Assembly (NCBI GenBank): GCA_018606645.1
Contig: JAGVRI010000009.1
Span: forward strand, 1-59,895
Direction of reading: 5' to 3'
Length of the DNA: 59,895 nt
Source of the DNA: Chloroflexota bacterium
Lineage (GTDB): Bacteria; Chloroflexota; Anaerolineae; JAAYZQ01
Under the pieces are notes generated by a model. It saw nothing but the letters and a program-made list of their open reading frames with translations, was not told the DNA's origin and searched no databases. Below are positions 41,139 to 49,279 of the stretch, in pieces (position 1 is the first letter of the stretch; each line of letters starts with the position of its first letter). The position numbers and the translations under genes are program-made.

Positions 41139-41891
41139 ATGCCTGAACCGATTATCAAAGTCCGAGGCTTGCACAAATATTTCGGCGCTTTGCATGTGAT
41201 CAAAGGGGTGGACCTGGATGTCATGCCCCAGGAGGTGGTAGTCATCATCGGGCCATCCGGCGGAGGGAAAAGCACCTTTCTGCGGTGCCTGAACTTCCTG
41301 GAGGAACCCTCGGCCGGCACGGTGGAGATTGATGGGGTCGAAATCCGGGCCCGGGAACCGAGCCGCGAGTTGCGCAAGCACATTCGCGAGATCCGCAAAA
41401 AGGCGGGCATGGTGTTCCAGCAGTTCAATCTCTTTCCCCACAAGACCGCTCTGGAAAACATCATTGAGGCGCCGATTGTGGTCAAGGGGATGCCCAAGGA
41501 GGAGGCCATTGCCAAAGGGGAAGAATTGCTGGCCTGGGTGGGTCTCTCCGATAAACGGGACGAGTATCCCTCGCGGCTTTCGGGAGGCCAACAACAACGG
41601 GTGGCCATTGCCCGGGCGCTGGCCATGGAACCCAAGATCATGCTCTTTGACGAACCGACCTCGGCCCTCGACCCGGAGTTGATCGGGGAAGTGGTCGAGG
41701 TCATGGAGCGGCTGGCCAACGAGGGCATGACCATGGTCGTCGTCACCCACGAGATGCACTTTGCCCGCGATGTGGCCGACCGGGTGATCCTGATGGCCGA
41801 CGGCTCCTGGGTGGAGATGGGGCCGCCTGAGGTGCTGTTCACCAATCCCAAAGAGGAACGTACCCGTCAGTTCCTGGCCCATATTCTATAG
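41139..41891 (+). CDS. glnQ: Amino-acid ABC transporter ATP-binding protein (GlnQ type)
   Basis: The 250-residue ATPase has Walker [13 protein letters not shown] loop [12 protein letters not shown], signature LSGGQQQRV, Walker [14 protein letters not shown] and switch histidine VVTHEMHFA. The [20 protein letters not shown] beginning is typical of GlnQ/HisP proteins. The start at 41139 has GAGAGGAGGTAGG and lies one base after the WD40-permease stop. It should drive that permease. No separate binding protein lies with it; the SBP_bac_3 part of the double lipoprotein at 30273 is the candidate donor. Confidence 0.95.
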   Translation: MPEPIIKVRGLHKYFGALHVIKGVDLDVMPQEVVVIIGPSGGGKSTFLRCLNFLEEPSAGTVEIDGVEIRAREPSRELRKHIREIRKKAGMVFQQFNLFPHKTALENIIEAPIVVKGMPKEEAIAKGEELLAWVGLSDKRDEYPSRLSGGQQQRVAIARALAMEPKIMLFDEPTSALDPELIGEVVEVMERLANEGMTMVVVTHEMHFARDVADRVILMADGSWVEMGPPEVLFTNPKEERTRQFLAHIL

Positions 41892-41923
41892 TGAATCCCG
41901 AACAGAAAGGAACAAGAGGCAAA

Positions 41924-42787
41924 ATGGAGGCACGATCGCAACGACGGATTGCCGTCCTGACCGACAGCACGGCGGATATCCCCCGCCCCCTGGTAGAACA
42001 ATATGGCATCCATGTCGTTCCCCAGATCCTGATCATGGGGACCCAGACCTGGCTGGATGGCGTGGATATCGATCCTCCGACGTTTTACGAACTGTTACGG
42101 ACATCCCCTCACTTTCCGGCCTCTTCCCAGCCCAGTGTACAGAGCTTTGAGGAGGCGTTCACCAAAGCGGCTCAGGGGATGGAAGGCGTCGTGGCCGTTC
42201 TCATTTCCAATGAGTTGAGCGGGACGCTCAATTCGGCGCTGACGGCGGCCAGCAACCTGCCCGATCTGGCGATCGAGATCATTGACTCGCGGGCCACCTC
42301 GATGCAATTGGGGCTGATGGTCCTCGCCGCGGCGCGGGCAGCCGACGCCGGCGGCGATCTCCATACCGTGGCCGAAGCGGCCCGGTCCCTCGTGGGCAGG
42401 GTGCCGGTCTATTTCGTGGTCGATACGCTGGAATATCTGCACCGGGGCGGCCGGATCGGAGCGGCGGCCAGGCTGGTTGGCACGGCGTTGAACCTCAAAC
42501 CGGTTCTGGAAATCCGCGACGGCATTGTCAATCCGGTGGCCAAGATCCGAACGCGCCAAAAAGCACTGAATAAACTGGTGGAGTTGATCGAGGAAGAGAT
42601 CCAACCCGGCGATCGGGTGCACATGGCGGTGGTGCATGTGGCCGCGCCAGAGGAAGCGGCCAAGGTGTGCGCTCAACTGAAGGCCCGTTTCCGACCGGTG
42701 GAGCTGATCGCCGCCGAATGTGGGCCGGTGATCGGGACCCATGCCGGCCCGGGGACGATCGGGGTGGCGTTTTACAAGGAAGCATAG
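41924..42787 (+). CDS. DegV family fatty-acid-binding protein
   Basis: The 287-residue product has the DegV signature: IAVLTDSTADIPRPLVEQYG at the start, SSQPSVQSFEEAF, SNELSGTLNSA, and YLHRGGRIGAA. DegV proteins bind fatty acids for FakA/FakB-type kinases, often as FakB-like subunits. The ATG at 41924 has GAGG five bases upstream; an alternative GTG at 41891 overlaps the GlnQ stop. It may be cotranscribed with the transporter genes by position. The length is normal. Confidence 0.92.
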   Translation: MEARSQRRIAVLTDSTADIPRPLVEQYGIHVVPQILIMGTQTWLDGVDIDPPTFYELLRTSPHFPASSQPSVQSFEEAFTKAAQGMEGVVAVLISNELSGTLNSALTAASNLPDLAIEIIDSRATSMQLGLMVLAAARAADAGGDLHTVAEAARSLVGRVPVYFVVDTLEYLHRGGRIGAAARLVGTALNLKPVLEIRDGIVNPVAKIRTRQKALNKLVELIEEEIQPGDRVHMAVVHVAAPEEAAKVCAQLKARFRPVELIAAECGPVIGTHAGPGTIGVAFYKEA

Positions 42788-42828
42788 GTTCTCATCGAGC
42801 CAGTCGTCGTCGTTCAATTCGTAATCCG

Positions 42829-43866
42829 ATGCAACAAGTAACCTGGTGGCCCTTTGTCGTGGTGTGGGGCGTGGGGTTTGTGGTGGCCCTGGTGGCCACT
42901 CCGTTGGCCACGGCGTGGGGGCGTCGTCATGGGTTGGTGGACCGGCCCGGGCCCCGTCGGTGGCATCAGCGGCCCATTCCCCGCAGCGGCGGGATCGCCC
43001 TCTTTGTCGCGTTTTTCACGGCGATCTACATTGCCCAGTGGTTGCCCGTGCCCCGCCAGGACCCCAAGGAACTGGTCCGCCTGGTAGGCATCGCACTGGG
43101 AAGTGCCTTTCTGTTCGCCATGGGCTATCTGGATGACCGGTTCGAGCTGCGGCCCGGTCCCCAATACCTGATTCAGGCGGTAGCCGGGCTGATCGCCATT
43201 GCCTGTCTCGTCTTTATCGAGCGGGTGATGAACCCCTTTACCGACCAGCTCACCGTCTTTCCCTATCCCTTTGTCGTGGCCTTTACCCTCCTTTGGATTA
43301 TGGGTATGATCAACACCGTGAATTTCTTGGATGGGCTGGATGGGCTGGCGACCGGTGTGGGGGCCATCGTCAGCGTGGTGCTGGCCCTCCACATGCTGCG
43401 TGAGGGCCAGTACAGCGTCGCCCTGTTGCCCCTCGGCCTGTTGGGAGCGACGTTGGGTTTTTTGCCGTTCAACTTTCACCCGGCGCGGGTCTTTTTAGGG
43501 AGCACCGGCTCCTGGGTGCTGGGCTACGCCCTGGCCACTCTCGGGATCGCAGCCGGGGCCAAGCTGGCCCTGGTCTTGCTGGTACTGAGCATCCCCATTG
43601 TGGATGTGGTATGGCTGATGATCAGCCGGCTGCGGGCCGGGCAATCGATCGGCCAGGCTGACCGGCGTCACCTCCACTACCGCCTCATTGATCTGGGTCT
43701 GAGCCAGCGGCAGGTGGTGTTGCTTTACTATGCCTACTGTATCCTCCTGGGCGCGGCAGCGCTGCTGATCGGCTCCCGGTTGTTGAAACTGATTACCTTG
43801 ATCGTGATCGGCATCGGCACTCTGGCCTTGTTGTCGTGGTTGACGCGGCGCACGTTGCACAAATAG
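42829..43866 (+). CDS. WecA/TagO-type undecaprenyl-phosphate sugar-phosphate transferase
   Basis: The 345-residue protein belongs to glycosyltransferase family 4 (MraY/WecA/TagO), which start lipid-linked polysaccharide or wall-polymer synthesis. It has about ten membrane helices and the key motifs RPIPRSGGIALF, YLDDRF (catalytic Asp-Asp), NTVNFLDGLDGLATG (NxxNxxDGxDGL) and HLHYRLIDLGLSQRQ. It lacks a clear Shine-Dalgarno site before the ATG at 42829. Its product would be substrate for LCP-type ligases, such as the one at 17.6 kb. Confidence 0.93.
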   Translation: MQQVTWWPFVVVWGVGFVVALVATPLATAWGRRHGLVDRPGPRRWHQRPIPRSGGIALFVAFFTAIYIAQWLPVPRQDPKELVRLVGIALGSAFLFAMGYLDDRFELRPGPQYLIQAVAGLIAIACLVFIERVMNPFTDQLTVFPYPFVVAFTLLWIMGMINTVNFLDGLDGLATGVGAIVSVVLALHMLREGQYSVALLPLGLLGATLGFLPFNFHPARVFLGSTGSWVLGYALATLGIAAGAKLALVLLVLSIPIVDVVWLMISRLRAGQSIGQADRRHLHYRLIDLGLSQRQVVLLYYAYCILLGAAALLIGSRLLKLITLIVIGIGTLALLSWLTRRTLHK

Positions 43867-43889
43867 CCGGCGCAGTGGGCCTAGGTGGT

Positions 43890-43918
43890 TTGACCGAACG
43901 CCCCTTTCCAGGTACAAT
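43890..43918 (+). promoter_or_regulatory. Promoter of the TPR/zinc-finger-recN operon
   Basis: TTGACC at 43890-43895, 17 bp, TACAAT at 43913-43918. The ATG is at 43963. Confidence 0.8.
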
Positions 43919-43962
43919 CGGGACAGGATGAGAGTCCACGACCGACGGGAGCCAAGCGTTCA

Positions 43963-44808
43963 ATGACTGAGGTGAACCCGACTGAATTGGTGCAGCGCGG
44001 GCAGGCGGCGGCGCGGGTCGGCCGTCGGGGCGAGGCGCGGGATTATTTGCGGCGCGCCGTCCAACTGGACCCGGAGAATGTCGAGGCGTGGCTGGGCCTG
44101 GCCGGGGTGGAAGATGACGCGGCGATCAAGATCGCCTGTTTTCAGAAGGTATTAGCTTTGGACCCGGCCAATGTCGAAGCCAGGCTCGGCCTGGAGATGT
44201 TGCACGAGGATTCGGCCGAGGTGGGCCCTACCTCCGGCATTGCCGAGGAGGAACTGGAGGCGGTGATCCAGGAGGCATCCCGACAGTTGGTGGAGGCGGT
44301 CGGCCCCCCGCCGCCTGGGGAGGTGCCCCTCGACGAACAGACGCTATACTGTGCCAATCACCCCGACACCCCGACCGTGTTGCGCTGCAACCGTTGCGGC
44401 AAGCCGATCTGTACCCGCTGCGCCGTCCCGACGCCGGTCGGGTATCGCTGTAAACAGTGCGTGGGCCAGCAACAGGCGGTTTTCTACACCGGCGGGGCGC
44501 TAGACTATGGGATCGGAGGAGTCATCGCCCTGGTGCTGGGTGGGGGCGCCAGTTTCCTCATGGCCCTGCTCGGCGTCTGGTTCTTTGCCCTGATCCTGGG
44601 GCCGACCGTGGGGGTGGGCCTGGCCGAGGCGGTGCGGCTTGCCGTGCGCCGTCGTCGGAGCCGGTATTTGTGGGCGGCCGTGGCCGTCGGGTTCGGGATC
44701 GGCAGCATCCCGGCCCTGATCTTTTCTCTGTCTTCCCTATGGTCCTTGCTGACCACCGGGTTGTTCATACTGTTAGCCCTGGGCGCGGCCACCGCCCGAT
44801 TGCGGTGA
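43963..44808 (+). CDS. Membrane protein with TPR-like N-terminus and zinc ribbon
   Basis: The 281-residue protein has two TPR-like helix pairs (about 5-80: EARDYLRRAVQLDPENVEAW, KVLALDPANVEARLGL), then a Cys-rich zinc module (about 129-166: CANHPDTPTVLRCNRCGKPI, CTRCAVPTPVGYRCKQCVG), and four membrane helices (about 180-280). This layout is seen in proteins of unknown function. It is separated from recN by seven bases, so they form an operon. No enzymatic motif is visible. Confidence 0.75.
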   Translation: MTEVNPTELVQRGQAAARVGRRGEARDYLRRAVQLDPENVEAWLGLAGVEDDAAIKIACFQKVLALDPANVEARLGLEMLHEDSAEVGPTSGIAEEELEAVIQEASRQLVEAVGPPPPGEVPLDEQTLYCANHPDTPTVLRCNRCGKPICTRCAVPTPVGYRCKQCVGQQQAVFYTGGALDYGIGGVIALVLGGGASFLMALLGVWFFALILGPTVGVGLAEAVRLAVRRRRSRYLWAAVAVGFGIGSIPALIFSLSSLWSLLTTGLFILLALGAATARLR

Positions 44809-44815
44809 GGCGAGC

Positions 44816-46579
44816 GTGCTCGCGGAACTGATCATCCACGACTTTGCCATTATTGACCAACTGAGCCTGCGCTTTGGGCCCGGTTTTAACGTCCTGACCG
44901 GGGAGACTGGGGCGGGCAAGTCGATCATTGTGGATGCGGTCAGTCTACTGCTGGGGGGTCGGGGGGATGTGGAGTGGATCCGGTCGGGCAGCGATCGCTC
45001 GCTGCTGGAAGGGATCTTTTTGCTGGAGCCAGACACTCAGGAACGCCTCCTGCCCTTATTGGAGCAAGAGGGGCTCGAAGGGGAAGACCCGGCGACCCTG
45101 ATCCTGGCGCGCGAGATCCGCCGCGAGGGGCGGAGCATCTGCCGGGTAAACGGGCGGGCGGTCTCGCTCAAGTTCCTCGAAGAGATCGGCCAGCACCTGG
45201 TGGACATCCACGGCCAGACGGAGCATCTGTCGTTGATGCGGGTCCGGGAACATGTGGACCTGCTGGACCGGTATGGCGAGCTGTGGCCATTGCGGGAACA
45301 GGTCAGCGCACTGGTCCACGAGCTGCGGGGCGTCCGCCGTGAGCTGGCGGAGTTGCGGCGTGACGAGCGGGAGCTGGCCCGCCGCATTGACCTCCTCCAG
45401 TACCAGGTGGAAGAGATTGAGAAGGCGCGCCTGGTGCCAGGGGAAGAAGAGGAACTGACCCAGGAACGCACCCGGCTGGCCAACGCCGAACAGTTGATGG
45501 CCCTGGCGGAGGAAGCATACCAACTCCTCTACGAAGGCAGTGAAGACCGCTCTTCGGCCCTCGACCTGGTGCAGATGGCAGTCCGGGTATTGGCCGGTCT
45601 GACCCGGCTGGACGCTTCGACCCAGTCGCTCGGCGAAGGGGCGGAAAAGATCGGCTACCAGTTGGAGGACCTGGGCGCGTTGCTGCGCGACTATCGGGAC
45701 CAGATCGAGTTCAACCCCCGGCGTTTGGAGCAGGTAGAGGAGCGGCTGGCGTTAATCCGCAATCTGGAGCGGAAATATGGCGATAGCATCGCCGAAGTGC
45801 TGGCCTATGCCCAGCGGGCCAGGGCCGAGTTGGAGACGATCCAACACAGCGGACAGCGCATCGCCGTCCTGGAGGCCGAGGAGGACCGGTTGCTCCATGA
45901 GATCGGGCGGATCGGAGCCGAGCTTTCGGCCCGACGTCGGGAAGCGGGGCAACGTCTGGCGGCCCATATTGAAGAGGAACTGGAGGAATTGAACATGGCC
46001 CAGGCTCGCTTTGGGGTGAGCCTGGTCTGGCGCGACGACCCCGAGGGCGCCTATGTCGAGGGACGGCGGGTGGCCTTTGATCCCACCGGCCTGGATCGGG
46101 TTGAGTTTCTGGTGGCGCCCAATGTGGGCGAACCGCTCAAGCCACTGGTGCGCATTGCCTCCGGCGGCGAGACTTCCCGACTCATGCTCGCCCTCAAGAC
46201 GGTGCTGGCTCACGCCGACCGCACGCCGACCTTGATCTTTGACGAGATCGACGCCGGTATCGGCGGCCGGGTGGGAGCCGTGGTCGGCCAGAAGCTATGG
46301 GGGTTAACGGTGGAGCAGGGAACCGGCGCCCGGCGACATCAGGTGCTGTGTGTCACCCACCTGCCGCAACTGGCCTGCTTTGGCGACCTTCATTTCCATG
46401 TGCAAAAAGGGGTGACGGACGGCCGCACGGTCGCCACCGTCCGGACGCTGGAAGGAGAGGCGCGGGAGCAAGAGATCGCGGCGATGCTGGGAGCGGTGAC
46501 CGACCGGACCCGGGCCAGCGCCCGCGAGATGTTAGCCGCCAGTCAAGCTGGAAAAAAATCAATGAGGCAGACTCGATGA
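44816..46579 (+). CDS. recN: DNA repair protein RecN
   Basis: This 587-residue SMC-like ATPase acts in double-strand break repair. Walker A is TGETGAGKS, then a long coiled coil (about 150-370), the signature RIASGGETSRLMLAL and Walker B LIFDEIDAGIGG, and a VLCVTHLPQLACFGD end. The GTG at 44816 has GGTGAGG. Its stop overlaps the ATG of the DUF364 gene by four bases (ATGA), coupling their translation. Confidence 0.95.
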   Translation: MLAELIIHDFAIIDQLSLRFGPGFNVLTGETGAGKSIIVDAVSLLLGGRGDVEWIRSGSDRSLLEGIFLLEPDTQERLLPLLEQEGLEGEDPATLILAREIRREGRSICRVNGRAVSLKFLEEIGQHLVDIHGQTEHLSLMRVREHVDLLDRYGELWPLREQVSALVHELRGVRRELAELRRDERELARRIDLLQYQVEEIEKARLVPGEEEELTQERTRLANAEQLMALAEEAYQLLYEGSEDRSSALDLVQMAVRVLAGLTRLDASTQSLGEGAEKIGYQLEDLGALLRDYRDQIEFNPRRLEQVEERLALIRNLERKYGDSIAEVLAYAQRARAELETIQHSGQRIAVLEAEEDRLLHEIGRIGAELSARRREAGQRLAAHIEEELEELNMAQARFGVSLVWRDDPEGAYVEGRRVAFDPTGLDRVEFLVAPNVGEPLKPLVRIASGGETSRLMLALKTVLAHADRTPTLIFDEIDAGIGGRVGAVVGQKLWGLTVEQGTGARRHQVLCVTHLPQLACFGDLHFHVQKGVTDGRTVATVRTLEGEAREQEIAAMLGAVTDRTRASAREMLAASQAGKKSMRQTR

Positions 46580-47307
46580 GCGTGATTGATGATCTATTGG
46601 CGTTGTTACCGGAAGAGCGGGTAGCAGTGCGCGATGTGCGCATCGGACCCTTCTGGACGGTGGTGTGGACCGAGCGCGGGGCAGGGCTGGCCTCGACGCA
46701 GCGGGATGTCCACACCCCCCATGGCCAGAGCCTGATCCGCTGGGCCGGCGATCTGATGGACCACAGCGCCCAGGAGTTGGCCGGACTGCTGCGGTCCGAC
46801 AGCCCAATGGAAACCGGGCTCGGGATGGCGGCGGTGAACGCCTTGTTGGAGGTGGACGAGGCACGGCTCACCGACCGCAATGCGGCGGCTGAGATCATCC
46901 AGCGCGGGCAGGGGAAGCGGGTCGTGATCGTCGGGCATTTCCCCTTTATTCCCGACGTCCGGCGGGCCGTCGGCCATCTGGACGTCCTGGAACTTGAGCC
47001 CGGTCCGGATGAGCTACCCCCCGAAGCGGCGAGCGAGGTAATCCCCCAGGCGGACGTGGTAGCCATCACCGGCACGTCGCTGCTGAACAAAACGTTTGAC
47101 GGTCTCATCCAGTTGTGTCGGAGCGATGCCTTTGTGTTGATGCTGGGTCCGACGACTCCTCTTTCGCCGGTGCTGTTCGACTATGGAGTGGACCTGATCG
47201 CCGGCACCCGGGTGACCGATCCGCAGCAGGCGTTGATCTCGGTCAGCCAGGGGGCCATCTTTCGCCAGATGCGCGGCGTGCGGCTGGTGACGATGGTCAA
47301 AGGGTAG
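46576..47307 (+). CDS. DUF364/DUF4213 Rossmann-like protein
   Basis: The 243-residue product begins with a DUF4213-like segment (about 1-100) and continues with a DUF364 Rossmann-like domain (about 105-240: KRVVIVGHFPFIPDVRR, VVAITGTSLLNKTFDGLI, FVLMLGPTTPLSPVLFDYGV). Members are proposed to bind heavy metals or siderophore-like ligands; the function is unknown. It overlaps recN by four bases. Its end overlaps the convergent beta-lactamase-like gene by 11 bases. Confidence 0.85.
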   Translation: MSVIDDLLALLPEERVAVRDVRIGPFWTVVWTERGAGLASTQRDVHTPHGQSLIRWAGDLMDHSAQELAGLLRSDSPMETGLGMAAVNALLEVDEARLTDRNAAAEIIQRGQGKRVVIVGHFPFIPDVRRAVGHLDVLELEPGPDELPPEAASEVIPQADVVAITGTSLLNKTFDGLIQLCRSDAFVLMLGPTTPLSPVLFDYGVDLIAGTRVTDPQQALISVSQGAIFRQMRGVRLVTMVKG

Positions 47308-49279
47308 CGGTTTCGCCAGTTTCCTCCTCGGGCGGCGGGGTCCAGGGCGGCAGAGGCCAGTAGGGTTGGTCCGGGTTGAAATAATTATAGAGCATATTGC
47401 TCACGTCGCGGTAGAGCGGCTGGTTGATCCCCCAGTTGATCCAGGGCGTGTCTTGCCAGATGTAAAAGCTGATGAGCCAGGTTGCCCCTGGTGAAAAGAC
47501 GATCCCCACCTCGCCCCGCGTGTCGCCCCACGGCACATCGTATCCGGAAAAGCCGTGCTTGTGCGCCAGCTTGACCTCGGCCGGGATACCGGCCCCCAGC
47601 ATGTTGCGCAGATCGTTGGCGGCCATAATGTCGATCATCTCCTGGCACACGGCTGGGGTCAGCGCATTGGGATAGGCTTTGCGCAACAGACCCTTATCTT
47701 GCGTGCACTGGTAGATCATCTCCATCAGGTTAGCCATCTCGCGCGGGGTCGCCCGGACACACCGATCGTAGCGGGGCGTCTCGGTTTGCAGCCAGCCGGC
47801 GCCCGTCCCGATCCAGGCCATCGCCGACCGCCCCATCTCGGACCAGACAGGGTGATAGGCCGTCCAGACCAGCGATCCATCCTCCGGCTGCCTCTCGACG
47901 ATGCGAAACGGGGCGCACAGGTAAAAATGGCTCAGCCCGAGGCGGTGCATGGTGGCGGTGACCCGTCTTGCTCCTTCGGTGGCCGAACCGTTGCCCATCG
48001 CCGCCAGCAGTCGGTTGGCGCACGGGTTGCACGATGAGCTGCCCAGCATGTCGAGCAATTCCTGGTGGGTCTGGGCGTCCACCTTCCCGCCGAAATAGCG
48101 GTATACCTCGACCATGATACCGATCTTGACAATGCTCATCCCGGCCAGGACGTAATCGCTGTGCGACTCGTAGATCAACTCGCCGGTGTCCAGGTTCTTC
48201 ACCAGGATGCTGGTCACCCCGGGGAACTGGGCCAGGCGCGCCTTCAGCGGAGGAATGAGGAGGCCCGGGGTGATGGGCGGCGGCGGCACGAGATCGGGTT
48301 CCAGGGATATCGGGTGGGTCACCCCAGCCTGAAGCGCCAGTTCGACCTGGCGGATCGCCTTCTGGACATTCAGAGTATAACCCGGCTCGCCCGGGTCAAA
48401 AAAGAAACCGGTGGTGGTCGTCAGCGGGCCGGTGTAGCTGGCAAAGTGGGGAAAAGTCCAGGTCAGTTCGCCGGTGTAGGTCACAAGAGGGGTGCCCTCC
48501 AACCCTCCGGTGGTGCTGATGGGGATGGTCGCCGTGTAAAAGTAGGGCGGCGTGGGAGGCCGCTCCATGACCGGCGCCAGCGTCCGGACCATTGACTCGA
48601 TCCGGGCGTGGCTCTGGTCCGGCTCCAGGGAAATGACCGGCAGTTGGACCTCGCGCTGGCTGGGATCGAGAAGCTGCCGGTTGACCCTCGCCGCTGCCTC
48701 CTCGACCTCCAGGCGATAGCCGGCGCGGCCGGGGATAAAGGTCCGCTTCTGAACGTCTACCTTGGGTTCCACCGGCGGGGTATCGTACCGTTCGGCCACC
48801 TGGGTCAGGAAGCGAGCCGTGGCCGACTCATCGAACTCCAGGCGCAGGGGGATGTCCAGGTCCAGGCTTTCTACCTTGCCCTGCAACCACAGCCTGAATC
48901 CTGCCCAATATTCGGTGTGATGGCTGGCCGCCATCGCCTCGGCGACCATGGCTTCGACCGGCACGTGAAACCCCACGTCCTTGGTCGGCGAGAGAGCCAG
49001 TGTCTGGTCCCGATAGTGGAGGACCAGGTCCCGGTAGTAAGGCTGGGCCAGTTGGTCATATACTTTGGCGCGCGCTTCTTCCGGGGTGAGCCCTCCCACC
49101 GCGATGCCGGCGATGGTGATGCCCGGTTGGATGCGCGCCCGATACGCATCGTAGCTCAACCGGGCGCGGTAGAGCTGCGCCCCGCCCAGGCCCCCGCCGA
49201 GGAGGAGGGCCAACAGCAGGAAAAGCCAGAAGCCTGTACGCCATCCCCTTGCCGGTAACCATCGGTTCCGATCGGTCAT
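47297..49279 (-). CDS. Peptidoglycan-binding plus class A beta-lactamase-like serine hydrolase
   Basis: The 660-residue protein has one N-terminal membrane helix (about 15-36), a PG_binding_4-type YoaR-like domain (about 50-260: GITIAGIAVGGLTPEEA), then a second segment and a class A beta-lactamase-like domain (about 355-620). Active-site motifs are S-x-x-K in GMSIVKIGIM, S-x-N as SCN in GSSSCNPCANRLL, and K-H-G (for KTG) in LAHKHGFSGYDVPWG. The N-terminal domain suits peptidoglycan contact, so a D,D-peptidase or carboxypeptidase role outside the membrane is likely. It lies in an overlapping operon with an M14-M23 peptidase and a RodZ-M1 protein. The ATG at 49279 overlaps the upstream stop by four bases. 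Confidence 0.86.
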   Translation of the reverse strand: MTDRNRWLPARGWRTGFWLFLLLALLLGGGLGGAQLYRARLSYDAYRARIQPGITIAGIAVGGLTPEEARAKVYDQLAQPYYRDLVLHYRDQTLALSPTKDVGFHVPVEAMVAEAMAASHHTEYWAGFRLWLQGKVESLDLDIPLRLEFDESATARFLTQVAERYDTPPVEPKVDVQKRTFIPGRAGYRLEVEEAAARVNRQLLDPSQREVQLPVISLEPDQSHARIESMVRTLAPVMERPPTPPYFYTATIPISTTGGLEGTPLVTYTGELTWTFPHFASYTGPLTTTTGFFFDPGEPGYTLNVQKAIRQVELALQAGVTHPISLEPDLVPPPPITPGLLIPPLKARLAQFPGVTSILVKNLDTGELIYESHSDYVLAGMSIVKIGIMVEVYRYFGGKVDAQTHQELLDMLGSSSCNPCANRLLAAMGNGSATEGARRVTATMHRLGLSHFYLCAPFRIVERQPEDGSLVWTAYHPVWSEMGRSAMAWIGTGAGWLQTETPRYDRCVRATPREMANLMEMIYQCTQDKGLLRKAYPNALTPAVCQEMIDIMAANDLRNMLGAGIPAEVKLAHKHGFSGYDVPWGDTRGEVGIVFSPGATWLISFYIWQDTPWINWGINQPLYRDVSNMLYNYFNPDQPYWPLPPWTPPPEEETGETATL

